A stretch of 64,000 nucleotides of DNA, taken from positions 310,001 to 374,000 of the forward strand of contig JAALGY010000062.1 of assembly GCA_032358165.1 (NCBI GenBank), in the 5' to 3' direction. Origin of the DNA: Diplosphaera chodatii (taxonomy: Eukaryota; Chlorophyta; Trebouxiophyceae; Prasiolales; Stichococcaceae). Both the position numbers and the translations under genes were made by a program. This document shows, one piece after another, positions 25,101 to 35,857 of this stretch; position 1 is the first letter of the stretch, and each line of letters opens with the position of its first letter. The notes beneath the pieces were generated by a model. That model was not told the origin of the DNA, made no database searches, and saw nothing but the letters and a program-made list of their open reading frames with translations.

Positions 25101-25325
25101 ATGAGCAAGCTGCTGCCTGGCATGCTGTATTTCAGTGCTGCATGCATGGCGGCTCATATAGGCGGCCTGGACCTTGCAACTGATGATGTGATGCCCAATC
25201 CTTGCCTCACTCTCCGTTGCAGGGAGTGCTTGTTTGCAACAGTGCCGGACGCCGTGGCGTACGCCACCAGCCTCGCAGAGGAGCGGTCAGCCCGGAAGGG
25301 GGAGCCTAGCCTTGAGGCGGTCTGA
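19123..25325 (+). CDS. SulP/SLC26-type anion (probably sulfate) transporter with STAS domain
   Basis: A multi-pass membrane transporter of the SulP family; in plants and algae these are mainly H+/sulfate symporters. Exons: 19123-19331, 19578-19680, 19838-19928, 20059-20160, 20312-20421, 20553-20612, 20813-20884, 21144-21251, 21421-21476, 21664-21721, 21879-21929, 22059-22145, 22337-22441, 22615-22698, 22899-22965, 23170-23285, 23483-23548, 23761-23845, 24047-24138, 24408-24476, 24576-24688, 24882-24962, 25223-25325, giving 695 residues in frame. Family signatures include [42 protein letters not shown] and [18 protein letters not shown]. From about residue 545 a STAS domain follows, with [19 protein letters not shown]. 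Introns 12 and 13 both use AAG|GCAAGC donors. Substrate and membrane are inferred from the family only. Confidence 0.92.
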
Positions 25326-25665
25326 ACACACACGCAGGAAGTGTCCAGACGGTGAAGCAGACGATGAGAAGGAAGGTGAAAACAGCAGGGCAATAAGCTG
25401 CTGGTTTGAATTGGAAGCAGCAGCCTGCATCGATGCCTGCAGACAGCGTGCAGGCAGCAAGGCGCCAATTCTTATCCTAGAGCTGGCTCTGGTTGCGCAG
25501 AATGCGGGCCAGTGCTACTGAGTTGTCAACGGTATGTGCTGGTACGTATCGCAGAGCTCCGACTGGTATGAATTTGTACTAGGTAGGACGTCAGGCAGGC
25601 GTGAAGTTCAAGTTGAGCTATGAGACTTGCAGTGTGCGAGAGATTTTCTGCTCATTCGACTGAAC

Positions 25666-25670
25666 TGTAA
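25666..25670 (+). terminator. candidate poly(A) signal TGTAA for SulP
   Basis: This TGTAA lies about 340 bases past the SulP stop, consistent with the long 3' untranslated regions common in green algae. Confidence 0.4.
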
Positions 25671-25948
25671 TAGTGATTCATCCCCCGGGTCCTGATATGA
25701 TGTCAGCGGCGCTGCAAGATGTATGTATGCGGATGTTGCACCTACCACTTCCGTGTGCTGCACCAGCCTCTCAGAGTCTGTTGCCTGCAGATAGACTGAA
25801 GTTGTCATGTACGAATTGCACCGTATATGCTGATGTTGATGATGCATGTAATCATCTGCACCTACAAGGCTGACTCGGTTCCAGGACAATTCAGATGATT
25901 CTAACGACCCTCTACTGTCACTTTGCGCTGTCTGTTCATCATACCCGC

Positions 25949-25953
25949 TTACA
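25949..25953 (-). terminator. candidate poly(A) signal TGTAA for the unknown 401-residue gene
   Basis: On the minus strand TGTAA lies about 120 bases past the stop at 26071. Confidence 0.45.
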
Positions 25954-26070
25954 GATAGAGCGAACATTCGTGCCCTGACTTCAACAGCGCAAGCCTCATT
26001 GGACCCACAAACCTTCAGGCACACACAGACGCTGCAACGTCGACGGCGGATGGCCGCTTCAATAGTCGCT

Positions 26071-29000
26071 CTAGTCACTGTAATCCGCATCGAAATATCC
26101 CTCAGGCGCGCCATCCTCCTTGAACGCCTCCTTGGTGAAGCGCCCTGCCTCGATGCGCTGCAGGGGGGCACAGCAGCGTCAGGCCACACATGCACTGAGA
26201 TGCAACAGATCCAGGGAGGTTACTGGCAGCACGAGCATGCGTATGCGACAGCGAGACCTCCACGGCACAATCCCTCGTGACGCTTAGTGCACGAAGTGCT
26301 GCAGACGGAGGGAAGCATAGCTGTGAGTCTGCTCACCTTCTTGATCTCGTTGTAGACACTCGGACTACGCTTCCTGTTTGCCCACGATAGGATCCCCGCC
26401 AAAACCTCTTTTTCGATGTCCCTTTTCGGCTTCCAGCCGGCATCCTGCAGGGAAATGCACATCTGAACTGCTGTGCCATGCTGAGATATGGTCTTCGCAA
26501 GCCATACACCAGGAGGCGACTAGTCAATTTTGCTGAGCCTGCCTACAGGTACAGCCCCACGTGCCTCTGTCTGCTCAAGCAGCAGAAGTGACATCACGGT
26601 GACTATGTGCAACAACCTTGTGTGCGCAGATTTCGCCTTCATAAACAGCACAGCAGGACATCCAGTGCATGTGTCATACCTCAGGCCGCAGCTCGTTGCA
26701 CATCTCGCGCGCATGGTGCTCCAGCCAGCCGTCCTTGCTGATCTCCCAACCGCGCGGTGACAGGCGCTCCCAACCTGTGCATCAGATCTGCCGTCATGCG
26801 CTGTGCGTACCAGTACGAGGTTGTGCAGCATCATGATGACACACGAGTCAGCCGACAAGTGCTGCACGACACAGCTGTTCATATGACGCATTCCACTCAG
26901 CCAGCACTTTGGGCTGCATGCGTAGATGCATGGGGAGGTGGTCCGACAGTCGCAACATCACACACATGCTTTGATCCCCTCGCATCAGTTGCAACCGACC
27001 TTCATCCTTGTCTTTGCCTCCGCGGAACTCGTTCCACTGGGCACCTGCATGGTTCATGTTGACGTTGGATTCCAGTGTCGTCAGGGTCTGACACAACATA
27101 CGGGCTCACCGTGTCTCAACGGAAGCATTGGGCTACTCATGCGCACCAGATGAAATCCTGTGGCAGGCAGGAGGTCTGTATGACCTCTTCATCAATGTAC
27201 ACAAACGGTCAATATCACCACGTCCTACATCCGCATTTACTGGTGCCAAAAGGTGCGGACCTGAGCTGACGACGAGCAGCTGCACCAGCTCGCAGTCTGA
27301 CAGCCGGTCGCTCAGGGCAGCAGCGGCACCGCCACCAAAGACGTGCTGCCGGATGGTCTTAAGATCCTCCAGCGTCAGAAGCAGCTTTGGCTCTGGGTAG
27401 CCGCCCATTCCTTCCATGTCATATGGGCCCTGCATGTGCGTAACTTCACACTTCAGATTGATATGCATGACCTGGTCTATCAAACAATGCATATCAGGAT
27501 GCAGAAGCCAGCTTGACAGTGTCTGACACGACCTGATGCAAGAATCTGCTGCAGCAATCGCAGTAAGTTTGCCTAGTCCTGGATGAGTCGAGATGGGTTG
27601 CGATGCATCACAAGTGACAGCATCAACACTCAATGCACACGCGCACCAGCCGGGGGTCATCATCGTTGGGAGTCAGCGAGTAGATACCTTTCCATGTGTT
27701 AGCCTGCAATGCCAGAGCTCGCGCGTGCAAGGTAAGTGACGAAAATGCTGCGTCTTTGCTGTACAGTTCAGACGGATGTGTGTCCTTAGATTAGCCATGC
27801 AGCTTACCACAAAGTGCCCCACGAGGCGGAAGCTGCTGTCCCACTCGGGATCCCAGTGAGAGTCTACTGCTGCGTCCACAAGCGTGTACTGCACGATCGT
27901 GGCGTACTCGACACAACCCCGACTGTACCGCAACTGCTAGCAGACGTTGCAGTGTTCAGACAATCGTCCTTCACCAAGATCACAGGCAGCATGCCTGTCT
28001 GCAGTCTGGGGATTCATGTCAGTGCGCGCACATCGTCGTATGCCACATGTCGATGATGGATGTGCATTGCAACAGGAAAGCATAGGGTTTAGGGGAGGAA
28101 GTTGTGCGCCATCCTCACCTTGTAGTAGTCAGACAGGCGCAGGTCCACAGCGGTCGTGGATGCAGGGGAGTAGAGTCGCGTGGTGTAGGTTGAAGAATGC
28201 ATCTGCAAAAGCATGAAAGCTCGTGAGCGCCACTGAGCCCGCTGCAGGTGCCATCAGTGGGAGAGCGGCCAGCCTGCTGATAAACTGCGCATCGACAGCC
28301 AGCCAGCTGCAGTGCTGCGTGGTACAGTTCAATACGTACGGTACAGAGCGCTGTGCTGCACCTCTTCGTAGCCATCGTCAAAATACTCCGTCTGCACCAC
28401 CACTGGGCATGCTTGCAGCGTTGCGCAGTCCTGACATGAAGCAGGTCAAGCTCAGCTTCACAGCAGAGAGCGACGGAGGCTCCACGGCAGGGAAGCTGTC
28501 TTCAGCCGTGACACATGCAGTTCCCAGACATAGGCAGCAGGACCGCATTTAGCAGATTCAGATGATCTCGTACGCTTGAGCTGCGGAGCACCTCATCTGT
28601 CAGGTTGGGCGCCGCCGCCAGCACTGCAGCAACGCCCTGCGGCACAACATCCGTGATGGCTGCGCCGCTCTGGAGCGTGTCACCATGGGCTGCAACCCAG
28701 CGCTGCGCTGCCTCTGCCTGCAGGCCATTGCAGAGTTCAGTTCGGGCAGTCTGCAAGGTGCATGGTCTGCCTTCTGCAGGTGCAGTTGTGCAGGCCACAT
28801 ACAGCAGATGTTCGTTGCCGTGCAGCTGCAATCATACAGGGTAAGGATGCTCGCTACCAGCTTTGCACCTTCTCACGATCCTTGACGTAGGCCTTCCAGC
28901 TGGCCTGCCGGCTCGCGGCGTGCTCCTGCGGTGCACGAGCAGCAACTTCGACATTCTTGAGGCACGATGCGAGGCAATGATGTTGTCTGCAGCAATTGAG

Positions 29001-29181
29001 AATGACGTGGGCGGCTGCTTAATCGCCACAGAGGGCGGCTCGCCTCATCAGCAAGCAACTTCAGGTTGAACTGCTTTTCTGCCTTCTTGGACCACAGCTG
29101 CGTGGCCGACTTTGCCCGTGTCGGCATGCTGCTGTCGTCAGCAGGCTGCGTCTGAGGAAGAAGGAACCCTTTGCGAAACAT
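26071..29181 (-). CDS. hypothetical protein, 401 residues, family not recognised
   Basis: Twelve exons (29181-29030, 28986-28869, 28717-28592, 28391-28362, 28202-28119, 27936-27808, 27703-27641, 27429-27261, 27044-27000, 26774-26680, 26444-26337, 26157-26071) have agreeing splice phases and join to one open frame, which is why I accept the gene. There is no signal peptide or membrane segment. The N-terminal third is Ala-rich and helical with a Cys/His cluster (QHHCLASCLK). The middle is aromatic and looks folded (STTAVDLRLSDYYK, DSHWDPEWDSSFRLVGHF, VANTWKGIYSLTPNDDDP). A helical part (YPEPKLLLTLEDLKTIRQHV) is followed by a lysine-rich C-terminus ending EGYFDADYSD. The first exon is the weakest: the start at 29181 is the first ATG in frame and a further upstream exon is possible. 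No function is proposed. Confidence 0.7.
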
Positions 29182-29777
29182 GGGCTCCGGCACAAGTAGC
29201 AGGTGCAGAGCTCGTTATAGCCGCAGCTGGAAAAGTCCACGGCTCGCCTTTCGCCCAATGGAAAGGGACCCCATCACACCAGTGTCCTGCAAGCTTTCAA
29301 GTACAGAAACCTACACCAATGACACCTTGTCGCAAGCACTAGAGGACAGTAGGTCTGCAGTCCCACGCCCCCACTAGGCCTTAATCGCAAGTAGCTCACC
29401 GAGACAGAGCGACAACCAGCCTGCTCTAGCAGGTAACAGATGTTTCCAATATCACTCACTCTGCACGAAGTAGTCGCTGCAGGAAGGCACCGCATGGTGC
29501 ACTTTGTATCTTGACTGAACTTCCCATGCTTCTATTGGGGCTTGCCCCCATGCCGCCAGACATGCAGCCGGGCGCTCACTCACCGCTTGCCCTGGAATGC
29601 ACCCTTGCCACAGTGGGTGACCGTGACATCAGCAGGCATATCTGGTGTTTAACCAACCTGCCACAAATCCTACAACACTGCAAGGTATAAGTCTGAACCG
29701 GTACTGACATAGTCACGCACATATATGTGATCAGTGGCCCAGATGCCCGGGTGCCAGCAGCAGAACAGTCCTGAGCG
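29182..29777. other. intergenic, two minus-strand genes in tandem
   Basis: This stretch contains the 3' flank of GT47 copy 2 and the promoter side of the 401-residue gene. I see no exon I can support. Confidence 0.3.
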
Positions 29778-32700
29778 CTAGGGGGTTCCCTGCGCTGTGC
29801 TGCCATCGGGACCCCGCCGCAGCCACGACTGCCACAATGTGTGCGGGAACAGCGCCGCCGCAGACCGGCGGTTTGCCAGAGACCGCCGCAGCGATGCGAT
29901 GGTGTAGTTGTATGCCAGCCCATACGGCTGCCGCCACAGGAACGCTCTGTGGTAGTCCACCAGGCCCCACTGCACAGCAGTAAGTGGCCTGGTGAGATAT
30001 ATCGGCCTATCTCATCAGCGATGTGCAATGATGTGCTGTCTGTGCAATGCTGTGCCACTGAGGCGTCTGGCTGTATGTGCGGCTTCAGGACAGCAATCGC
30101 TGGCCTTAATGGTGGCGTCAAGCAGGCAGATGACGCCGCGCACATCCACGGCTCATTTCGGCAATGCTGACACCAGGGTCTTTCTGCCAGATTACCAGGT
30201 CAAAACTACACCTGGAGGCGTGCGACCTCGCGTGGCGGCACACTCCGCAGGATGGCATTCAGCCGCGGGATGTCGCACTGGGGCACGCGGATGCTGAAGT
30301 CGGTGTACGGCAGCAGGTCCTCAAAGTACTGCGTCACCTCGTCCTGCAGATGACATCAGCATGTTGTCGTCATGCAAAACACCGATGGTCATGGCATGCG
30401 CTGCTCATGACAGTGGCGGCGATCAATGTGTGCACAGCAGCAAGATTCCAGGCTGTCCAGGCAGTTCCTGACAGCAGTTGTCAGAGGCGTCGTCAGGCAG
30501 GCGGTTGCGACAGGGCGCTGCTATTGCCAGTCTGCAGGCCTGGGCTGTACCTGCACAATGACTGGGACGCAACCGTGCGCTACAGCGTCCAGCAGCCGCA
30601 TGCCAAAACATGCATCGTACACGTGACATGTTGAACACAGGTGGAACAGCTGCACCGTTGCGCAGCTCACAGCAAGGCAGCCGCATCGCAGCTGCGGCTG
30701 CGAGGTTCCTCGAGCCACTGAAGGGGCATTGCATCGCTCCAGCCACACATCCAGAAGGCTTGGACCATTGCATGGCCCCACCATGGCCGGTGGGAGCCAA
30801 GCAGAACACAGCGTCCCGCTGCTCAACAGCGTTGCCACGCAGCGGCGGGTCGAGCTTGTTGCCGCTGCTGATGCGGAACCTGCCAGCAGAAAACATCTCA
30901 TCGAGAGGGGCATGACATGCACTGAACCTTGCCATCTTGCCACTGCTAACGAGCATTTGCCTCGTAATGCACAGGTGTCAGCTGCCAGACAGCGTGCCAG
31001 TGCAGATAGCATGTCACCCACCCTGGGGTGCTGTTGTGTGCAGCGAACAAGGCCTGCCGTGCGCCACCAGAATACTGGCCACAGCAGCAGTGCAGATGAT
31101 TGAAACAGAGCGCACACAGCATGAACTGCCTAGCTGCGCCTCGCCATGCATCTCGATGCAGCACAAGCAGCCATGCATACGGAGAGATGCGCCGACGAGG
31201 CATGCCGTAGCACCTGTGGGTCGGCCAGGTTTGGCACACCCTGCGTCCTCCCCAGGAAGTACATGAGCGTCGTACGGTTGCCCAGCGACAAGTGTCCTGC
31301 AGCTGCTCGCGACAGCGCCGTGTCCTGCTGCATGTACCGACCACGACTCATCTCCACCGGCTGGATACAACATCGTATAAAGGTGGCCCGGCTACATCCT
31401 ATGACACATGGGTGCAAGGGGCACAATCTGCTAGGTGCATCTGGAGGTCAGCCTGCCAAAGGGGTTTGGCCGATATCGCTGGGCTCACATCAGTGACTCA
31501 GGGCGTGTAAGCACTACATCATTGCAAGCGCACACCACACCAGAGACGTGCCTGCGGGATGTGCTTGTAGGTCTCCTTGGACGCGGAGGTGAGGTCGACC
31601 CACGTGTGGTCGCCCCCGAAGCTGTTCAGCGGTGCGCACACGTCGCGCGTCGGCTGGAAGGCATACCTGCGGGCCGGTGCCAACTTGGGCTGCTGCAGTG
31701 TTCAGTGTTGGCTGCCGGCTGCGCCATTTGCCTGATGGGTTGCACAGGAGAGCATCATACAGCAGCTGGAAGGCGCACCCTGGGGGCCAGGGGTGCTGTC
31801 CGTATTTGCCATACTTGCTGAGCAGGGAGCCGTCATCCGCCCCGGGGCCGCTGTAGCAGAAGTGTGTCGCCTTCACGGGCGCTTCCAGCATCCTGTACTG
31901 CTCTGGACCCTCGCCTGCATGTGCAGGATGGCAACGCACGATGTGGCAGGGATCACGGTTTCACACCACCCACCAGTCGACACAGAAAGCAGGTGATAAC
32001 GCCAGTGTTGCCGTTGCACAGGCAGCAGCATGTGCTTGATGGACTTGAACCATCAGTGAACCGGCACAGATATACATATGCCAAGCCGACGGGGGATTGC
32101 AGCCTCTTACCCTCGGGAAACCGGTTGAAGTGCGAGTAGGCCGCGCCCTGGTCGTTTGACCACCTGCAAACCCAAGCCCATGTTGATTGTGACACACCAG
32201 CAGCAGTGCTGACAGTGGCAAGCTGCTGTCGAGTGTGACGTGGAGCTGTGTTCAAGAGTCCTGGTGCAACGTGTGACTGCGCACACATCTGAGTACACCC
32301 AGATTCTTTAGCCGCACGCAGTGCTCCGTCACATCCTGCGATCTGGCGGCAAATATGCACTGCCGTCTCACCACAACATATGATCAGCGCCACCGCTGGC
32401 GTTCCAGAAGGGGAAGTGCTGCGCCACCCACTGGACGGTCTGCAGGTGATGTGCTCGCACGAACCCAAGGTTGTCGCCCCATTGGAACCTGCGCACACAC
32501 ATGAAGATCTTCGCTACTATTTGATGCCCTGTACGCCTTTGGACCTGTTTGCAGCCTGTACGCCTGAAACCTAGGGCACCGTCAATATGCAGGCAAGGTG
32601 GCTTCCAGAAACAACTGAAGAGCATTAAATCCTGTTGAGAACGCATAAACGACATGGACCGTTGCAGTGATACCTATGTGGCCATGCCAGCAAATCAATG

Positions 32701-35349
32701 CAGCGCTTCCAAAGTGGTGTGTGAAAATAAAGCAGCTCTACAATCGTACGTCTGCGCTGGGATGAGGAACAAGTTCGCTTCGTAGGGGTTCTCAGTCCGA
32801 ACTCCGCCAATGTCGGCAAGCAGCATGCGGTAAAACGTGAAGTACGCCAGGAAGATGCCCACAGTATGTAATTGCCTCGACGCCTGCATAATGGTGACCA
32901 GTGATTCATTACGGTATGCAGCCTGCAGATGTGGAAGCCAACACCAACAGTACCGTAGCAAGGCTGCGGTTCGACTTGATCTTATTCAGACGGACAAGTC
33001 AACGCATCGCAGTCTTGAACACAGACATGCTGGATGTGCAGTCAGGGTTTACGAACAACATTGGAGTAACCGCACGTGCATCTGGTCCAGGGTAAAAGGC
33101 AGGTCGTAGACGAAGATGCGCAGCTGCGCCGCTGGCTGCTGCCGCTGCGGCGCCCAGGCCTGCAGACGCGGATCTTAGAATCTGTATCTGTCGATAAGTC
33201 CAGTCCTCGACAGCAATAGGCATCGTGCAAGCTTACGGTTTCGACCGCTGCTAGCCAGCGCAGGCTTCCCACCCACCCTGGAGCGGCTACAGTCGATGCC
33301 CCAGCGGCCGGGCGAGCATCGGCAGAAGCCCAGCAGGCAGTCCCCCACCCCGGAGCAATTCCCGGGGCACGGGTCGAAGCCATGGTCGTGCCGCCTGCCG
33401 CTGCAGTCCGCACCCTGCTGAGAAACAAGTGGCGTGCCAGTAGGTGACCGCAGCTATTTGAGTGCCCTCGAACACTTGTTTGCACACGGATGATATCCTG
33501 CGATGATGCAGAACTTGAAAAGGGTGCACAGAATGTTACGTTCATGCCCTGGTGTTGACAGCAGAAGGCAGTCGCCGTTGCCGATGCTTCAGACCTTAGG
33601 AGCACACTTCCTCAGCAACTTGTATAGTGCTTGTGCAGCAGATGAGCTGCTGTAGGGTGGTCGGCCCCTGCTGGGATTGGTGTATGGTTGTACGTAGTCG
33701 CCCACGACTCACCGTGTACCGCCACAGGCAGCGGCAGGACGGCGCTTCAGCCGTGCCAGCCGCCCGTGTGCAGGCCCCCCTGTAGCTGCAGTTGCCGGGG
33801 CAGTCCGACAGAGGCAGCTGCTCCCGGCCATCGCTCACTGCCACATCCCCCCGAGTCACCTCCTGCAGCGCAGCGGATTGGGGACGTCAGCACATATGCA
33901 TCATACCGGGTGACCATCAGTAGTGCTTCATCAGCTTCTGGCAGTTGAGACTTGTTTCTCATATGCTGCACCCAGCTAGCGCTGTGCTGTGGCCCTATGC
34001 ACGACAAAAGAGGTCTCACCTCTGAGCCGTCAAGCGCGCTACGGAAGTATCGGATGCCTTCCTGCCCGGCTGCAGGGATGTCCGACCACTGCTGCTCCGG
34101 CGGCAGCGCCGTCCTGGTGAAGCACCCTGCGGTGCTGGCGCTCTGCATGCTTTCTGGTTCATCCAAGTCCTCGCCCAGCTCCTGCCGACGGAGCTCAACA
34201 ATATCAGGAAGGTTGAATGGACAGCAAGAAGTCTGTGTTGCGACCGACAGCTGGCTGTTCTGCATACCAGGTGCGTCGATTCGCTCCGAATATGCAAGGT
34301 GTGGGCCCGGGAGACCTTGGCTAAACGCTCAGTGAGGTCGAGCGCCCAGACGAACACAACTCGTAGGTGGCAAGGCTGTGATGGATGGCAAGCTCAACAG
34401 GTGGTACTGCGCGCACTGCTGGTGGCAGGCGCACGCGACTGCCCGCCAGGCCTCGCGCTTGAGCGGGCACGCCATCAGCGCATCAGGTGCATTCGCCAGG
34501 CGGCACGCCGGCAGTGCAGTTGTCCCGCAAGCTGCGCCCATCCTGCCGAAGGGGCACCTGCAGCAGGCCGTCTGCATGGCTGCATAGGGGCATACTCGAT
34601 CATGCGCTGTCCTCGGGGAAAATCAAATGAAGACAACCTCTTGTTTGCAGGCAACATGCATGTTCATGTTCTCATGTGGACTGCAAGGATGCTGAAACGA
34701 GGGCCTTCTGTGTCGCACTCGCAGCGGCCGCTGTCGCGGTTGCAGTTGCCGTGGCGCTCGCACCCATCCGCGCATGGCACCCCACCCTGGGGTGTTCCAT
34801 CCCCAACGCTGCCGCTGCTGCCTGCTACACCCCTGGCACTCCCTGCTGCATGCCAGCTGCCCTGCTGTGGCCAGCGAAAGCCTGCTCGTCTCTGCACTGG
34901 CGCTGTTGCGCTGAGCTGGTAGCTACCATAGGCTGTGGCATCGGGGCCAGCGGCCGATGTCAACTTCACCGGCACTGCTTTCCACTGGACCCCTGCAGAT
35001 TGGCAGCAAGAACCTCAGCGCTGTCAGCAGAGTAATAAAGATTGGACTTGGTTTGTGCTGCGATGCGAAACTGCAAGGCCTTCAACCTTGACAGTGCAGA
35101 CTAGGCCGCCGCAAGGGGGTGCACTGTATCCGCACTCACACTGGCCCAACGTACAATTCCTGCGCATCTCTGATCAGCGCCATCCTGTTGCCACAAGGAT
35201 GTCATCATTGCGATGCGCAAAGGAGCTGCACGGCCAAAGCACTGACCTGCTGGAGACCATAATGGCCTCAGCAACAGCAGCAGTAGTGCCGCCACCACGC
35301 AAGTTCCTGCTGCTGTTCGGGGCAGCTGCATGCGCAGGGTGTCAAGCAT
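29778..35349 (-). CDS. EGF-repeat exostosin-family glycosyltransferase (GT47), copy 2, with two non-canonical splice sites
   Basis: Eighteen exons match copy 3 one for one. They include the signal anchor (35349 down to about 35250), the EGF-1 exons (ending 34398), 34182-34021, EGF-2 (33863 to about 33714), EGF-3 (about 33417-33271), the domain start at LRIFVYDLPFTLDQMH (about 33163-33075), and the closing exons 30343-30212 and 29969-29778. The order is signal anchor, three EGF-like modules, then a GT47 domain with TENPYEANLFLIPAQT and GMRLLDAVAHGCVPVIVQ. All exons I compared keep the length and frame of copy 3. Two junctions are damaged: the donor after the first EGF exon reads TT instead of GT (34397-34396), and the acceptor before GMRLLDA reads AT instead of AG (30611-30610). 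One intron has a GC donor (31551). The gene is either recently inactivated, spliced differently, or hit by base-calling errors. Confidence 0.8.
30610..30611 (-). other. lost 3' splice site (AG to AT) in GT47 copy 2
   Basis: Copies 1 and 3 have GCAG before the exon that begins with the codons for FGMRL. Copy 2 has GCAT at the same place, while the exon itself keeps the same 59-base length. The nearest AG that restores frame is about 100 bases upstream and would add roughly 38 residues. Confidence 0.8.
34396..34397 (-). other. lost 5' splice site (GT to TT) in GT47 copy 2
   Basis: The copy 3 exon ends CTG|GTGAGC. Copy 2 reads CTG|TTGAGC after an exon of identical length (160 bases). A GT one base earlier exists but would shift the frame. 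Confidence 0.8.
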
Positions 35350-35857
35350 GGTGCAGATGCAAGCGTGGTGAGGTTTGCTGTCCTCCTGTCAAATCACAGC
35401 TGCACAGATCCATCAACAACTGGTGTCCGTTCCTGATTGCTGTAGCAACGAGTGTGCATGGGGCTCAAGGCGTATGGCAGGTGTCTGCAAAAGGCTTTAG
35501 ATCTTCCTCCAACATTCTGTTAATATACTGCCGCTCTCAATTTTGCAGTTGCACGAAAGGTTGCATGCAACGTGCGGATCGTGCGAGGCAAGGCTCCAGC
35601 TGAAGTTCAAGCAAGGTGCGTGTTCAGCATCAAGCGAGGGTCGTACCGCCGATTATTTCAACCGCCGCAAATGAAGTCACAAACTACTGGAGATCACACG
35701 TGGCTTGTGAGTGCTGTTGCTGATATGGAAAGAGCTGTAGCCGCATGTCAACAACAATCTCTTGTACGATCACTTCGAATACAGCAGCTCGACGTCAATG
35801 GAGGACAGCTGTGCACTCGCATAACGGCCACCAACCGGACGCTGGACGTGAGCCTCA
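35350..35857. promoter_or_regulatory. intergenic region between tandem GT47 copies 2 and 3
   Basis: These 508 bases carry the promoter side of copy 2 and the 3' flank of copy 3. No exon or repeat is apparent. Confidence 0.3.

Larger units (their letters stand above)
25326..26070. other. convergent 3' flanks of SulP and the unknown 401-residue gene
   Basis: No coding exon is visible between the two stop codons. TGTAA occurs once on each strand at positions suitable for the two transcripts. Confidence 0.4.
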
